From positions 2,308,501 through 2,372,500 of the forward strand of contig NZ_CP015849.1 in the NCBI RefSeq assembly GCF_001654495.1: a stretch of DNA of 64,000 nucleotides, given 5' to 3'. The position numbers and the translations under genes are program-made. Under the pieces are notes generated by a model. The model was given only the letters and a program-made list of their open reading frames with translations, searched no databases and was not told the origin of the DNA. The stretch's first letter is position 1; each line of letters opens with the position of its first letter. Positions 1-7,618 of the stretch are shown here, piece by piece. This DNA comes from Streptomyces sp. SAT1. Lineage in GTDB: Bacteria; Actinomycetota; Actinomycetes; Streptomycetales; Streptomycetaceae.

Positions 1-191
1 TCCTCCAGGAGCCGCCCGTAGATCGGTTCGCCCTCCAGCTCGCGGTACGTCTCGATCGGGTCGCCTTTTATGATCAGCGCCCGCGCGCACTCCTCGCACC
101 AGTACTGGTAGTCGGGGTTGATCGGCTCCATGTCACGGACGATCGGCGTACCGCTGCCGCACCAGTCGCACTTACGCCTGTGGGCACCCAT
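1..191 (-). CDS. Small zinc-ribbon protein, 3' end beyond window
   Basis: Partial gene: about 63 codons from an ATG at 191 run off the left edge. The N-terminus carries two CxxC knuckles, 'CDWCGSG' and 'CEEC', about 22 residues apart, which is a typical zinc-ribbon pattern. A GGAG ribosome site lies 7 bases before the ATG. The upstream gene stops only 3 bases earlier, so the two small zinc-ribbon genes are probably co-translated. No specific function is known to me; binding nucleic acid or another protein through the zinc ribbon is only a guess. Confidence 0.7.
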   Translation of the reverse strand, partial: MGAHRRKCDWCGSGTPIVRDMEPINPDYQYWCEECARALIIKGDPIETYRELEGEPIYGRLLE

Positions 192-194
192 CGA

Positions 195-374
195 TCAGCT
201 CCAGCTGTGGCCGCAGGCCGTGCACACGTACGAGACCCCGCCGTTGTCGCCGAGGACCTGGGCGACATGGAGGGAACCGCAGGAGGGGCAGACCAGGCGG
301 GTGGCGGTGGCGGTGGCGCGTATCGACGCCGCACCGAGGAGGTGTCCGCCCTCCTCGAGGATGCTCGCAGGCAT
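195..374 (-). CDS. 59-residue zinc-ribbon protein
   Basis: A 59-residue protein beginning MPASILEEGG and ending with a zinc ribbon, 'CPSCGS' then 'CTACGHSWS'. The frame is open much further upstream, but that part crosses the tRNA terminator hairpin. The ATG at 374 has a strong GGGAGGGAG ribosome site 5-6 bases before it, so I take this start. The C-terminal CxxC...CxxCGHSW pattern resembles the ribbons of TFIIS-like and small DNA-binding proteins. It is followed after 3 bases by a second zinc-ribbon gene. Function unknown. Confidence 0.7.
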   Translation of the reverse strand: MPASILEEGGHLLGAASIRATATATRLVCPSCGSLHVAQVLGDNGGVSYVCTACGHSWS

Positions 375-511
375 CGCCACTCCCTCCCAGTCGGGCCGCG
401 CCCCCTTCCGGCCGTTTGATTCTGCCACGGCCACCGGGCCTCTTCGCAGAGGTAGCAGAGGTGTACGTCCCCGGACCCCGGCCGATCCGGGGCAGGAGGG
501 GGCGCAAAGCA

Positions 512-543
512 GAGAATCCCGCCCCTTGCGGGACGGGATTCTC
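512..543 (-). terminator. Hairpin terminator after tRNA-Ala
   Basis: A 10-bp perfect stem (GAGAATCCCG paired with CGGGATTCTC) with further inner pairing. It lies about 40 bases downstream of the tRNA-Ala gene on the minus strand, with no U-tract, as is usual in Streptomyces. Confidence 0.7.
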
Positions 544-582
544 TTCACCGATCTCTGGCTCTCCTCGCGGAGGACCGATCAG

Positions 583-655
583 TGGAGCTAAGGAGAATTG
601 AACTCCTGACCTCCTGCATGCCATGCAGGCGCTCTACCAACTGAGCTATAGCCCC
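583..655 (-). tRNA. tRNA-Ala (GGC)
   Basis: Full cloverleaf on the minus strand. Acceptor arm GGGGCTA pairs with TAGCTCC. The D-arm contains AGCTCAGTTGGTAGAGC. The anticodon stem CCTGC/GCAGG encloses loop ATGGCAT, giving anticodon GGC. The T-arm loop is GTTCAATTC. The discriminator is A, and the CCA end is not encoded. A hairpin terminator follows. Confidence 0.97.
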
Positions 656-760
656 TCGTTCGCTCCCCGCGCTGCGGGGCGAACAAGAAGAACTTTAGCC
701 TGCGACCTGCCGGAAAGTGAAATCCGGGTCCCCGCGGGGGACGGCCGCCCCGGGGCGGGC

Positions 761-1438
761 TCAGGTGTCGTCGCCGAGGACCGGTTCCGGGAGCGTGCCG
801 GCGTTGTGCTCCAGCAGGCGCCAGCCGCGGGCGCCCTCGCCCAGCACCGACCAGCAGCAGTTGGACAGCCCGCCCAGGCTCTCCCAGTGACGGGCCTCCA
901 GGCCGAGCAGACGCCCGATGGTCGTACGGATGGTGCCGCCGTGGCTGACCACCACCAGCGTGCCGTCCTCGGGCAGCTTGTCCGCGTGCCGCAGCACCAC
1001 GGGGGCGGCGCGGTCGGCGACCTCGCTCTCCAGTTCGCCCCCGCCCCGGCGCACCGGCTCGCCGCGCTTCCACGCGGCGTACTCCTCGCCGTACCGGGCG
1101 ATGATCTCCTCGTGCGTGAGCCCCTGCCACACGCCCGCGTAGGTCTCGCGCAGACCCTCGTCGCGGGCGACCTCAAGACCGGTGAGGGCGGCCAGCTCGT
1201 CGGCGGTGCGCGCGGCCCGCTTCAGGTCGGAGGAGACGATCGCGTCCGGGCCGAGGGAGGCCAGCAGACGGGCGGCCCGGCGGGCCTGGCCGACGCCGGC
1301 CTCGGTCAGCTCGACGTCCGTGGAGCCCTGGAAGCGGCGCTCCACGTTCCACGAGGTCTGGCCGTGCCGCCAGAGGATGACGCGGCGGCCCCGGCCGGGC
1401 GGCCGGACGGCCGCCTCAGCGGCGCCGCTCACCGCCAC
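761..1438 (-). CDS. Histidine phosphatase (phosphoglycerate mutase-like)
   Basis: A 225-residue histidine phosphatase superfamily member. The catalytic 'RHGQT' is at about residues 24-28, 'ETYAGVWQG' supplies the conserved acidic region and 'VVSHGGTI' the second catalytic histidine. This branch hydrolyses phosphate esters of small metabolites; the substrate here cannot be read from sequence. The start overlaps the end of rsfS: GTG at 1438, or GTG at 1432 within a GTGA stop-start overlap. Translation is therefore coupled to rsfS, an arrangement conserved in Streptomyces. Its presence next to rsfS and nadD fits a housekeeping role. Confidence 0.9.
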   Translation of the reverse strand: MAVSGAAEAAVRPPGRGRRVILWRHGQTSWNVERRFQGSTDVELTEAGVGQARRAARLLASLGPDAIVSSDLKRAARTADELAALTGLEVARDEGLRETYAGVWQGLTHEEIIARYGEEYAAWKRGEPVRRGGGELESEVADRAAPVVLRHADKLPEDGTLVVVSHGGTIRTTIGRLLGLEARHWESLGGLSNCCWSVLGEGARGWRLLEHNAGTLPEPVLGDDT

Positions 1439-1875
1439 TCACCGTCCGGCTGCGCCGGCTCCTCGGCGGCCTGGAGCCTGGCGTGCTCCGCCGCCTTGCC
1501 GCGGGTCGCCTTCGCCTCCTCGGGCAGCTCCAGCTCGGGGCAGTCCTTCCACAGCCGCTCCAGGGCGTAGAAGACGCGCTCCTCGCTGTGCTGGACATGG
1601 ACGACGATGTCGACGTAGTCGAGCAGGATCCAGCGGGCCTCGCGGTCGCCCTCACGGCGGACCGGCTTGGCGCCCAGTTCCTTCTGGAGCCGCTCCTCGA
1701 TCTCGTCGACGATCGACTTGACCTGGCGGTCGTTGGGCGCGGACGCCAGCAGGAAGGCGTCGGTGATCGACAGGACGTCACTGACGTCGTAGGCGATGAT
1801 GTCGTGCGCGAGCTTGTCGGCGGCCGCCTGGGCGGCGGTGGTGATGAGCTCGATGGAACGGTCGGTCGCGGTCAC
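1429..1875 (-). CDS. rsfS: Ribosomal silencing factor RsfS
   Basis: A 148-residue member of the RsfS/DUF143/Iojap family. These proteins bind ribosomal protein L14 and block joining of the subunits when nutrients are scarce. The signature region 'DVSDVLSITDAFLLASA' sits near residue 30, and the conserved 'WILLDYVDIVVHV' lies at about 83-95. The tail after about residue 120 is charged and variable. The start is GTG at 1875 with only a weak ribosome site. The gene follows nadD and the LytR-like gene in the same direction and overlaps the phosphatase gene downstream. Confidence 0.95.
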   Translation of the reverse strand: MTATDRSIELITTAAQAAADKLAHDIIAYDVSDVLSITDAFLLASAPNDRQVKSIVDEIEERLQKELGAKPVRREGDREARWILLDYVDIVVHVQHSEERVFYALERLWKDCPELELPEEAKATRGKAAEHARLQAAEEPAQPDGEWR

Positions 1876-1951
1876 TACAGGGCTTTCCGTCGGCGGTCAC
1901 TTGACACCAAGGGTCTCACGGACCGCCGACAGCCCCTGCGTCATTACGGGA

Positions 1952-3835
1952 TCACCGGGCGGAGCCGGGCTTGTAGTCCTGGCCGAGGACGACCGAGACG
2001 TCGGCGTTCGCGCCGACCGACCCCTTCTTCACGGCGCTCGCGGGCAGGCCCAGCGTCTTGGCGGCCTCGGTGGCGTCGTCCTTGTGGGCGTCGTCGGCGT
2101 AGGCGACCTCCGACGCCGGGCGGACCGCGGACGCCGTGCCCCCGTCCAGGAAGGTGAAGCCGCCGTTGAGGAGGGTGACGCGCGCCTTGTCGGTGTCGCC
2201 CTTGGTGCCGGAGGCGTTCTGCACCGAGACCCGTACCGCCGAGCCCTGGCCGGGGCTCTTCGCGGTGCCGCCCAGGATGTCCTTGACCACGCTGTCGCTG
2301 GTCCGCGCGGTCAGTCTGCCGTCGCTCTGCACGGGCAGCAGCGCGGTCCTGCAGTCCCCGCCCTTGGCCAGCTCGGAGAGCTTGGCCAGGAAGGTGCCGA
2401 GGTCCTGGTCGGTGAGCGAGGGATCGAGGATCTGCGCCAGCGTCTGCACGGTGACGGTGGCCGCCTGCGGATCGGAGGAGATCTTGCGCAGCACGCCCTG
2501 CATCACCTGCCCGAACCGCTTGAGCTGGGCGTTCTGGTCCTCCCCCGGTCCGAGGTAGGTGGCGTAGGCGACGGCCATCCGGCCGCTGAGGGTCTGGCCC
2601 GTGCCCTTGTGGACGAGCAGCGTGGTGCCCTTCTTCTTCGCGTCCCGGTCGGGCACGTCGGCATCGATGTCGGCCTCGATGCCGCCGACCAGGTCGACGA
2701 GGTTCTGGAGGTAGGGCGTGTCCAGGCGCCAGGTGCCCTGGATGCTGGTGCCGAGCACGGTGTCGAGCTGGTCGCGGGTCCCCGCCGAGCCGTCGTCCTT
2801 GACCGACTTGGCCAGGGTGGTGGCGCTGCCGTCGTCGGAGGCCAGGGCGAGGGTGTTGGGCAGCAGGACGGTGGTGCCCTGCTTGGTGGTGGTGTTGTCG
2901 ACGAGCAGCGCGGTGGTGGTGCCGCCCCCCGCGGTGTCGTGCAGGTGGACGACGATCACGTCGCGCTTCTGGGCGCCCGCCGCGGCGGAGGTGCCGGTCC
3001 CGCCGCCGGACGACGAGAGACCGGGGAGCTTCCCGGCGTACCAGAGGTAGCCGACGCCGCCGGCCGCGACCAGTGCCAGCACCACGGCCAGCGCGACGAG
3101 GCGGCTCCTGGCGCGGCGGCGGGCCTCCTCGCGGCGCTCGGTGCGGTTCTCGGTGAACTTGAGCCAGTCGATGACGTCCTCGGAGTCGTCGCTGGGCTCC
3201 TCGACGAACGCGAACTGCTCGGTGCGGTAGTCCGGCGCGTCGTCGTCCCCCGGGCCGCCGGTGCGGTCCGGGCCGCCCGTGTGCCCGGCGCCGCCCGCGG
3301 CGTCCGGGCCGTCCTGCGCCGGGCCGTCCGCCGGGGGGCCCGCCTGGTGCGGGACGCGGGGCGGCTGCGCGGCGGTCCGGGGCTGCTGCCCGGTGCCCGG
3401 GGCCCGGCCGTACGGGTCGTGGCCACCGCCGCTCGGGTCGTAGGGCGCGTACGGGTCCGCCTGGACGCCGGAACCGTAGCCGCCGCCCTGGTGCGCGTCG
3501 TAGGGCTGCTGCCCGGTCTGGTGCGGGTACGGCTCGTACGGCTCGTACGACTGCTGGTGATACGCCTGGTACGGGTCGCCGGGGGCCGGGACGGGCTGCT
3601 GGGCGCCGGTGTCCTGGGCGCCGCCGTAGGCGGGCGGGGCCGCGGACCGCCCGCCGTCCGCCGCGTACGGGTCGTAGCCGTAGCCCTGCCCCTGTCCCTG
3701 TCTGCCGTAGGCGTCGTACGTCTGCTGGGGAGTCTGCTGGACGGGGACCTGCCGGTACATGGGACGGCCGTACTCGTCGTAGCCGACGAGCTCGTAGCCC
3801 TCGCTCTCGTACCCAGCGTCGTATCGGTCGTTCAC
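1952..3835 (-). CDS. LytR/CpsA/Psr-like membrane protein with LytR_C tail
   Basis: A 627-residue membrane protein. Residues 1 to about 205 are low-complexity, rich in Tyr, Gln, Gly and Pro, and probably cytoplasmic. A basic stretch precedes one transmembrane segment at about 246-266. The extracellular part aligns with the LCP fold that attaches wall polymers to peptidoglycan ('LQNLVDLVGGIEADI', 'LSGRMAVAYATYL') and ends in a LytR_C-type domain ('RVSVQNASGTKG'). The arginines and aspartate expected of active LCP enzymes are missing (see findings), so it may be a non-catalytic relative. The GTG start at 3835 has a GAGAGGGG ribosome site. It lies 16 bases after nadD and is probably in the same operon. 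Confidence 0.85.
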   Translation of the reverse strand: MNDRYDAGYESEGYELVGYDEYGRPMYRQVPVQQTPQQTYDAYGRQGQGQGYGYDPYAADGGRSAAPPAYGGAQDTGAQQPVPAPGDPYQAYHQQSYEPYEPYPHQTGQQPYDAHQGGGYGSGVQADPYAPYDPSGGGHDPYGRAPGTGQQPRTAAQPPRVPHQAGPPADGPAQDGPDAAGGAGHTGGPDRTGGPGDDDAPDYRTEQFAFVEEPSDDSEDVIDWLKFTENRTERREEARRRARSRLVALAVVLALVAAGGVGYLWYAGKLPGLSSSGGGTGTSAAAGAQKRDVIVVHLHDTAGGGTTTALLVDNTTTKQGTTVLLPNTLALASDDGSATTLAKSVKDDGSAGTRDQLDTVLGTSIQGTWRLDTPYLQNLVDLVGGIEADIDADVPDRDAKKKGTTLLVHKGTGQTLSGRMAVAYATYLGPGEDQNAQLKRFGQVMQGVLRKISSDPQAATVTVQTLAQILDPSLTDQDLGTFLAKLSELAKGGDCRTALLPVQSDGRLTARTSDSVVKDILGGTAKSPGQGSAVRVSVQNASGTKGDTDKARVTLLNGGFTFLDGGTASAVRPASEVAYADDAHKDDATEAAKTLGLPASAVKKGSVGANADVSVVLGQDYKPGSAR

Positions 3836-3851
3836 CGGTGCCCCTCTCGGC

Positions 3852-4526
3852 TCACTCGCCGCGGTACAGCTCGCGCTTGGCGATGTAGCGCACGACTCCG
3901 TCCGGCACCATGTACCAGATGGGGTCGCCCTTGGCGACTCTCGCCCGGCAGTCCGTGGAGGAGATGGCCAGCGCGGGGACCTCGACCAGGGAGACACCGC
4001 CCTCGGGCAGACCGGGGTCGGTGAGGCTGTGGCCGGGGCGGGTGACGCCGATGAAGTGCGCCAGGGAGAACAGCTCCTCCGAGTCGCGCCAGGTGAGGAT
4101 CTGGCCGAGCGCGTCGGCACCCGTGATGAAGAACAGGTCCGTGTCGGGGTTGAGGGCGCGCAGATCGCGCAGGGTGTCCACGGTGTACGTGGCGCCGCCG
4201 CGGTCGATGTCGATGCGGCTGACGGAGAACTGCGGGTTCTCGGCGGTCGCGATGACCGTCATCAGATAGCGGTCCTCGGCCGCGGAGACCTTGCGGTGGG
4301 ACTTCTGCCAGGGCTGCCCGGTGGGGACGAACACCACCTCGTCCAGCTCGAACTGCGCGGCGACCTCGCTGGCCGCCACGAGGTGCCCGTGGTGGATCGG
4401 GTCGAACGTGCCGCCCATGACGCCGAGGCGCCGCTTGCCCGTGAACGAGGGGCCGCTGCCGGGGCCGTACCCGAGGTGCTTCACCGTGTCGCTCACCGGA
4501 CCGGTAGGCGTGTCCTGCTCTCCCAT
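3852..4526 (-). CDS. nadD: Nicotinate-nucleotide adenylyltransferase
   Basis: A 224-residue NadD that makes nicotinate adenine dinucleotide from nicotinate mononucleotide and ATP in NAD synthesis. The nucleotidyltransferase motif '[12 protein letters not shown]' starts near residue 38, and the C-terminal 'ISSTDCRAR' provides the ISSTxxR motif. There is an N-terminal extension of about 30 residues before the Rossmann fold. The order nadD, LytR-like, rsfS, phosphatase is the usual actinobacterial one. Confidence 0.95.
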   Translation of the reverse strand: MGEQDTPTGPVSDTVKHLGYGPGSGPSFTGKRRLGVMGGTFDPIHHGHLVAASEVAAQFELDEVVFVPTGQPWQKSHRKVSAAEDRYLMTVIATAENPQFSVSRIDIDRGGATYTVDTLRDLRALNPDTDLFFITGADALGQILTWRDSEELFSLAHFIGVTRPGHSLTDPGLPEGGVSLVEVPALAISSTDCRARVAKGDPIWYMVPDGVVRYIAKRELYRGE

Positions 4527-4569
4527 GCGTGCAGACCCTACCGGCCCGGCCCGAGTGCTCCCGCCGGGC

Positions 4570-4725
4570 TCAGCGGTCGCGGTTGAAGCGGGTGGTGACC
4601 CACAGCAGGAGCAGCAGGATGATGAAGGCGGCCCCGCCCGTCACCGCGGGGTTGAGGCTGTCGTGGTGGCCACCCTCGGCCTCGGCGAGGGTGGCCAACT
4701 GGGCAGCGGTGCTGGGGATGCTCAT
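4570..4725 (-). CDS. 51-residue single-span membrane protein
   Basis: Predicted 51-residue protein with a polar N-terminus and one hydrophobic segment, '[12 protein letters not shown]', followed by a basic tail ('TTRFNRDR'), so the C-terminus is likely cytoplasmic. The start is ATG at 4725; an in-frame GTG or ATG further up at about 4773 would add 16 residues. It lies just upstream of nadD on the same strand. Function unknown. It and the 54-residue protein upstream form a pair of tiny membrane proteins. Confidence 0.55.
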   Translation of the reverse strand: MSIPSTAAQLATLAEAEGGHHDSLNPAVTGGAAFIILLLLLWVTTRFNRDR

Positions 4726-4906
4726 CTTCGGCAGACCTATCCGGGTGTGGGCGGGATAAAGATGTGCGCCCATCGTAAGCGCCCGGCTTCCCGTGCCCCA
4801 CCCCGACTCCACCGTTGTGCGCGGGGGACCCCGCGGTGGTGCGCGGGCGCGCGCCGGGCCGTGCTCCGCACCTGGCGGCGGACGGGCCGGGAACCTTCCG
4901 GCGGGG

Positions 4907-5071
4907 TCAGTCGTCGTTGCGTTTGTAGCCGCGCAGCAGGAACCAGCCGGTGAGCGCACAGCCCAGGACCATCACGACCAGGACGACCTTGAGCAGATAG
5001 CCCGATCCCTGGTGCTGGGAGGTGGTGTTCGCGGCCTCGACCAGCCGCACGGCCAGAGGATGGTGCTCCAT
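4907..5071 (-). CDS. 54-residue single-span membrane protein
   Basis: An open frame of 54 codons starting at ATG 5071, with an excellent GAAGGAG ribosome site 7 bases upstream. The protein begins MEHHPLAVRLVEAAN, then has a Val/Leu-rich span ('LLKVVLVVMVLGCALTGWFL') and a basic tail ('RGYKRNDD'). The ribosome site and clean membrane topology make a real gene likely. Function unknown. Confidence 0.6.
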   Translation of the reverse strand: MEHHPLAVRLVEAANTTSQHQGSGYLLKVVLVVMVLGCALTGWFLLRGYKRNDD

Positions 5072-5170
5072 GGCGGGACTCCTTCGGTGTACTGCCCGCC
5101 ACGGTATCTCCGCCTAGGCTGGCTCCCGCCTCGGGGGCACATGGGGCGACACCGACGCATGGGGGATGAC

Positions 5171-6319
5171 ATGTCCGACGACGGCCACCAGCACGACGGG
5201 CGCGAGCAGGTGCCGGGCCGGTGCCGCGCGCGCTTCCCGGGGATCTCCTCGCGTGCCTATGAGCATCCGGCCGACCGCTCCGCGCTGGTCGCGCTGCGCA
5301 AGCTGAGCGGTTTCGACACGGTGTTCAAGGCCCTCAGCGGCCTGCTGCCCGAGCGCAGCCTGCGGCTGCTCTTCCTGTCCGACTCGGTACGCGTCTCGGA
5401 CGAGCAGTTCTCACACCTGCACGACATGCTGCGCGACGCCTGCTACATCCTGGACCTGGACAAGGTCCCGCCGATGTACGTCAACCAGGACCCGCAGCCC
5501 AACGCGATGTGCATCGGCCTGGACGAGCCGATCATCGTGGTGACCACGGGTCTGGTCGAGTTGCTCGACGAGGAGGAGATGCGGGCGGTCGTCGGCCACG
5601 AGGTGGGCCACGCCCTGTCCGGTCACGCGGTGTACCGCACGATCCTGCTGTTCCTGACCAGCCTGGCGGTGCGGGTGGCGTGGATCCCGCTGGGCAACAT
5701 AGCGATCATGGCCATCGTGACGGCGCTGCGCGAGTGGTTCCGCAAGTCGGAGCTGTCGGCGGACCGGGCGGGGCTGCTGGTCGGGCAGGACCTGCGGGCC
5801 TCCATGCGCGGGCTGATGAAGATCGCGGGCGGCAACCACCTGCACGAGATGAACGTGGACGCCTTCCTGCGCCAGGCCGAGGAGTACGAGTCGGCGGGCG
5901 ACCTGCGCGACTCGGTCCTGAAGATCCTGAACGTCCTGCCGCGCACCCACCCCTTCACCACCGTGCGGGCGGCCGAGCTGAAGAAATGGGCCGAGTCGCG
6001 CGACTACCAGCGGATCGTGGACGGCCACTATCCGCGCCGCGAGGAGGACAAGGACACCTCCGTCACCGACTCCTTCCGCGAGTCGGCCGCGCACTACGCG
6101 GGCCATGTGAAGAACTCCAAGGACCCGCTGATGAAGCTGGTGACCGATCTGGCGGGCGGCGCGGGCGACCTCGGCGAGAAGGTGCGACGCGGATTCAGCG
6201 GGTTCACCGGCGGCTCGGGGCCGCGCAAGGACGCCCCCGAGGGCGCCGAGGGTACGGAGGGTACGAAGGGCGGCGGGGACGAGCCGCCCGCCGGTGGGGC
6301 GGCCCGCGAGGAGGACTGA
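5171..6319 (+). CDS. M48 family metalloprotease
   Basis: A 382-residue M48 (HtpX/Ste24-like) zinc metallopeptidase. The zinc motif HExxH is 'VVGHEVGHALSGH' at about residues 141-153, followed by hydrophobic spans ('ILLFLTSLAV', 'GNIAIMAIV'). The third zinc ligand region is 'SELSADRAGLL'. The C-terminal 60 residues are Gly/Glu-rich and disordered. I chose ATG 5171 because GGGGGAT lies just before it; ATG 5159 is possible. It stands alone on the plus strand between divergent small genes and a convergent membrane-protein gene. M48 proteins generally handle membrane-protein quality control. Confidence 0.9.
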   Translation: MSDDGHQHDGREQVPGRCRARFPGISSRAYEHPADRSALVALRKLSGFDTVFKALSGLLPERSLRLLFLSDSVRVSDEQFSHLHDMLRDACYILDLDKVPPMYVNQDPQPNAMCIGLDEPIIVVTTGLVELLDEEEMRAVVGHEVGHALSGHAVYRTILLFLTSLAVRVAWIPLGNIAIMAIVTALREWFRKSELSADRAGLLVGQDLRASMRGLMKIAGGNHLHEMNVDAFLRQAEEYESAGDLRDSVLKILNVLPRTHPFTTVRAAELKKWAESRDYQRIVDGHYPRREEDKDTSVTDSFRESAAHYAGHVKNSKDPLMKLVTDLAGGAGDLGEKVRRGFSGFTGGSGPRKDAPEGAEGTEGTKGGGDEPPAGGAAREED

Positions 6320-6360
6320 GCCCTCCCCCGCGCGGGGGCGCCGCGGGCGGCTCGGGCGGG

Positions 6361-6433
6361 GCCCGGTGTCTCAGAACCCCGGTGGCCCGGTGTCTCAGGG
6401 CCCCGGCGGCCCGGTGCCTCAGGGCCCCCGGCG
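6361..6433. repeat. Three tandem 24-bp repeats between convergent genes
   Basis: Three consecutive units of about 24 bp starting GCCCGGTG(T/C)CTCAG, at 6361, 6385 and 6409, the last one base longer. They lie between the M48 gene and the convergent membrane-protein gene and do not appear to encode protein. Confidence 0.85.
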
Positions 6434-6435
6434 GC

Positions 6436-7518
6436 TCAGCTCCTGGGGGCCATGGGCTGGGCGTCGGGGGCCAGGGAGCCGCACACGGCCGCGGTGCCGT
6501 CCGGCGCGTACGGGTCCGTTCCGGCGGGGCCCCCGGGCCGGGCGCTCTGGCCGGCCAGCAGTGGCCGGAAGCGGGCGGTGGCGTCCTCGGAGCAGGACAG
6601 CGGGCCCGCCTGGACGGTGGACGTGACCAGTTGCACCTGGTGCAGCCTGAGGTCGTCGCGGTCGAAGCGGAACCGCAGTTCTCGCCGGACGGTGAAGAGA
6701 GAGGCCGCCGCCGTGGCGGCGGAACCGGCCGGCTTGAGGGCGTAGACGAGGACGGGGTCGGCGGTGACCTCCAGGGTGGAGGGGTCGGTCTCGACGACCT
6801 GGAGGCTGCCCTGGGCCCGGATGGGGGCGCCGGCCGGCTCCACCCGGCGCGGGTCGAAGCGGACCAGCCAGCCGGTGGCCTCGTGCCGTCCGTCGGCGGG
6901 GGCGTGGCCGCCGGTGCTGCGGTCGAACTGGTCGAGCTGGTCCGGGTCGAGCAGCGCCCGCACCGCCTCGGTCCGGTCGCCGTGGAGCACCTCCGGGTCG
7001 AGGGAGGAGGCGACGATGTAGTCCCGGGCGCCGGTCAGCGCGGCGACGACCTGGCTGTCCGAGAAGTGCGCGGTGCCGCGGTGGGCGGGCAGGGGGATGC
7101 CCTCGGCGCCGGTGGCGTACGGGGCGGCGGGACTGCGCGCGTACAGCCGGGCGGGATCGCTGTCCCCGGGCACCCTTCCGGTGGGGGCCAGCGGGATCAC
7201 GGTCGTCCGCAGCTGTTCGACGGGGCGCAGGGTCCGCGCGTCCCGGTAGGGGGTGCGCACGCCCAGGTAGATCGCGGTGGCGAAGGCGACCACGATCAGC
7301 AGCAGCAGGAACAGCGCCTGGCGCGGCAGTGAGCGGCGCAGGTGCGGGCGGCGGCGCACGGCGGGCGTGTGGTCGGTCATCCGCTCCTGGGCGGAGTACT
7401 CCTGGAGGCGGGCAGCGCGCACGAACGACTCGTCGAAGACGACGGATCGGTACTCGTCCTCCGCGCCTGAGGGGGTGCCTTCGGGTGTCCCTTCAGGCGG
7501 GTCGCCAGGCCCTCCCAT
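6436..7518 (-). CDS. Membrane protein with 'VVFDESFVRAA' N-terminal motif
   Basis: A 360-residue protein. The cytoplasmic N-terminus carries 'SVVFDESFVRAARLQEYSA' at about residues 25-43. A basic stretch is followed by one transmembrane segment ('LFLLLLIVVAFATAIYLGV') near residue 70-88. The remaining 270 residues are predicted extracytoplasmic, with cysteines near the C-terminus ('SCSED', 'VCGSL') that could form a disulphide. No enzyme motif is seen. The neighbouring gene at 7619 shares the N-terminal motif and topology. I recall that homologues here in S. coelicolor (SCO2583/SCO2584) have been studied in connection with spore-wall synthesis, but the exact orthology should be checked. Confidence 0.8.
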   Translation of the reverse strand: MGGPGDPPEGTPEGTPSGAEDEYRSVVFDESFVRAARLQEYSAQERMTDHTPAVRRRPHLRRSLPRQALFLLLLIVVAFATAIYLGVRTPYRDARTLRPVEQLRTTVIPLAPTGRVPGDSDPARLYARSPAAPYATGAEGIPLPAHRGTAHFSDSQVVAALTGARDYIVASSLDPEVLHGDRTEAVRALLDPDQLDQFDRSTGGHAPADGRHEATGWLVRFDPRRVEPAGAPIRAQGSLQVVETDPSTLEVTADPVLVYALKPAGSAATAAASLFTVRRELRFRFDRDDLRLHQVQLVTSTVQAGPLSCSEDATARFRPLLAGQSARPGGPAGTDPYAPDGTAAVCGSLAPDAQPMAPRS

Positions 7519-7618
7519 ACTTTCAGGGTAGGTCGCGCGGAGCGCCGGTAAACGCGCTGCTCTGCGCCAAGTTGTGACAGCCGCTCACCTGGGCGGCCGG
7601 GCGGCGGCCGGTGGGCGC

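Noticed and set aside
1796..4024. A 742-codon plus-strand frame opposite the LytR-like gene and nadD
   Set aside because: It mirrors recognised minus-strand genes; its translation is Gly/Val/Arg-rich without motifs, as expected from antisense of GC-rich codons.
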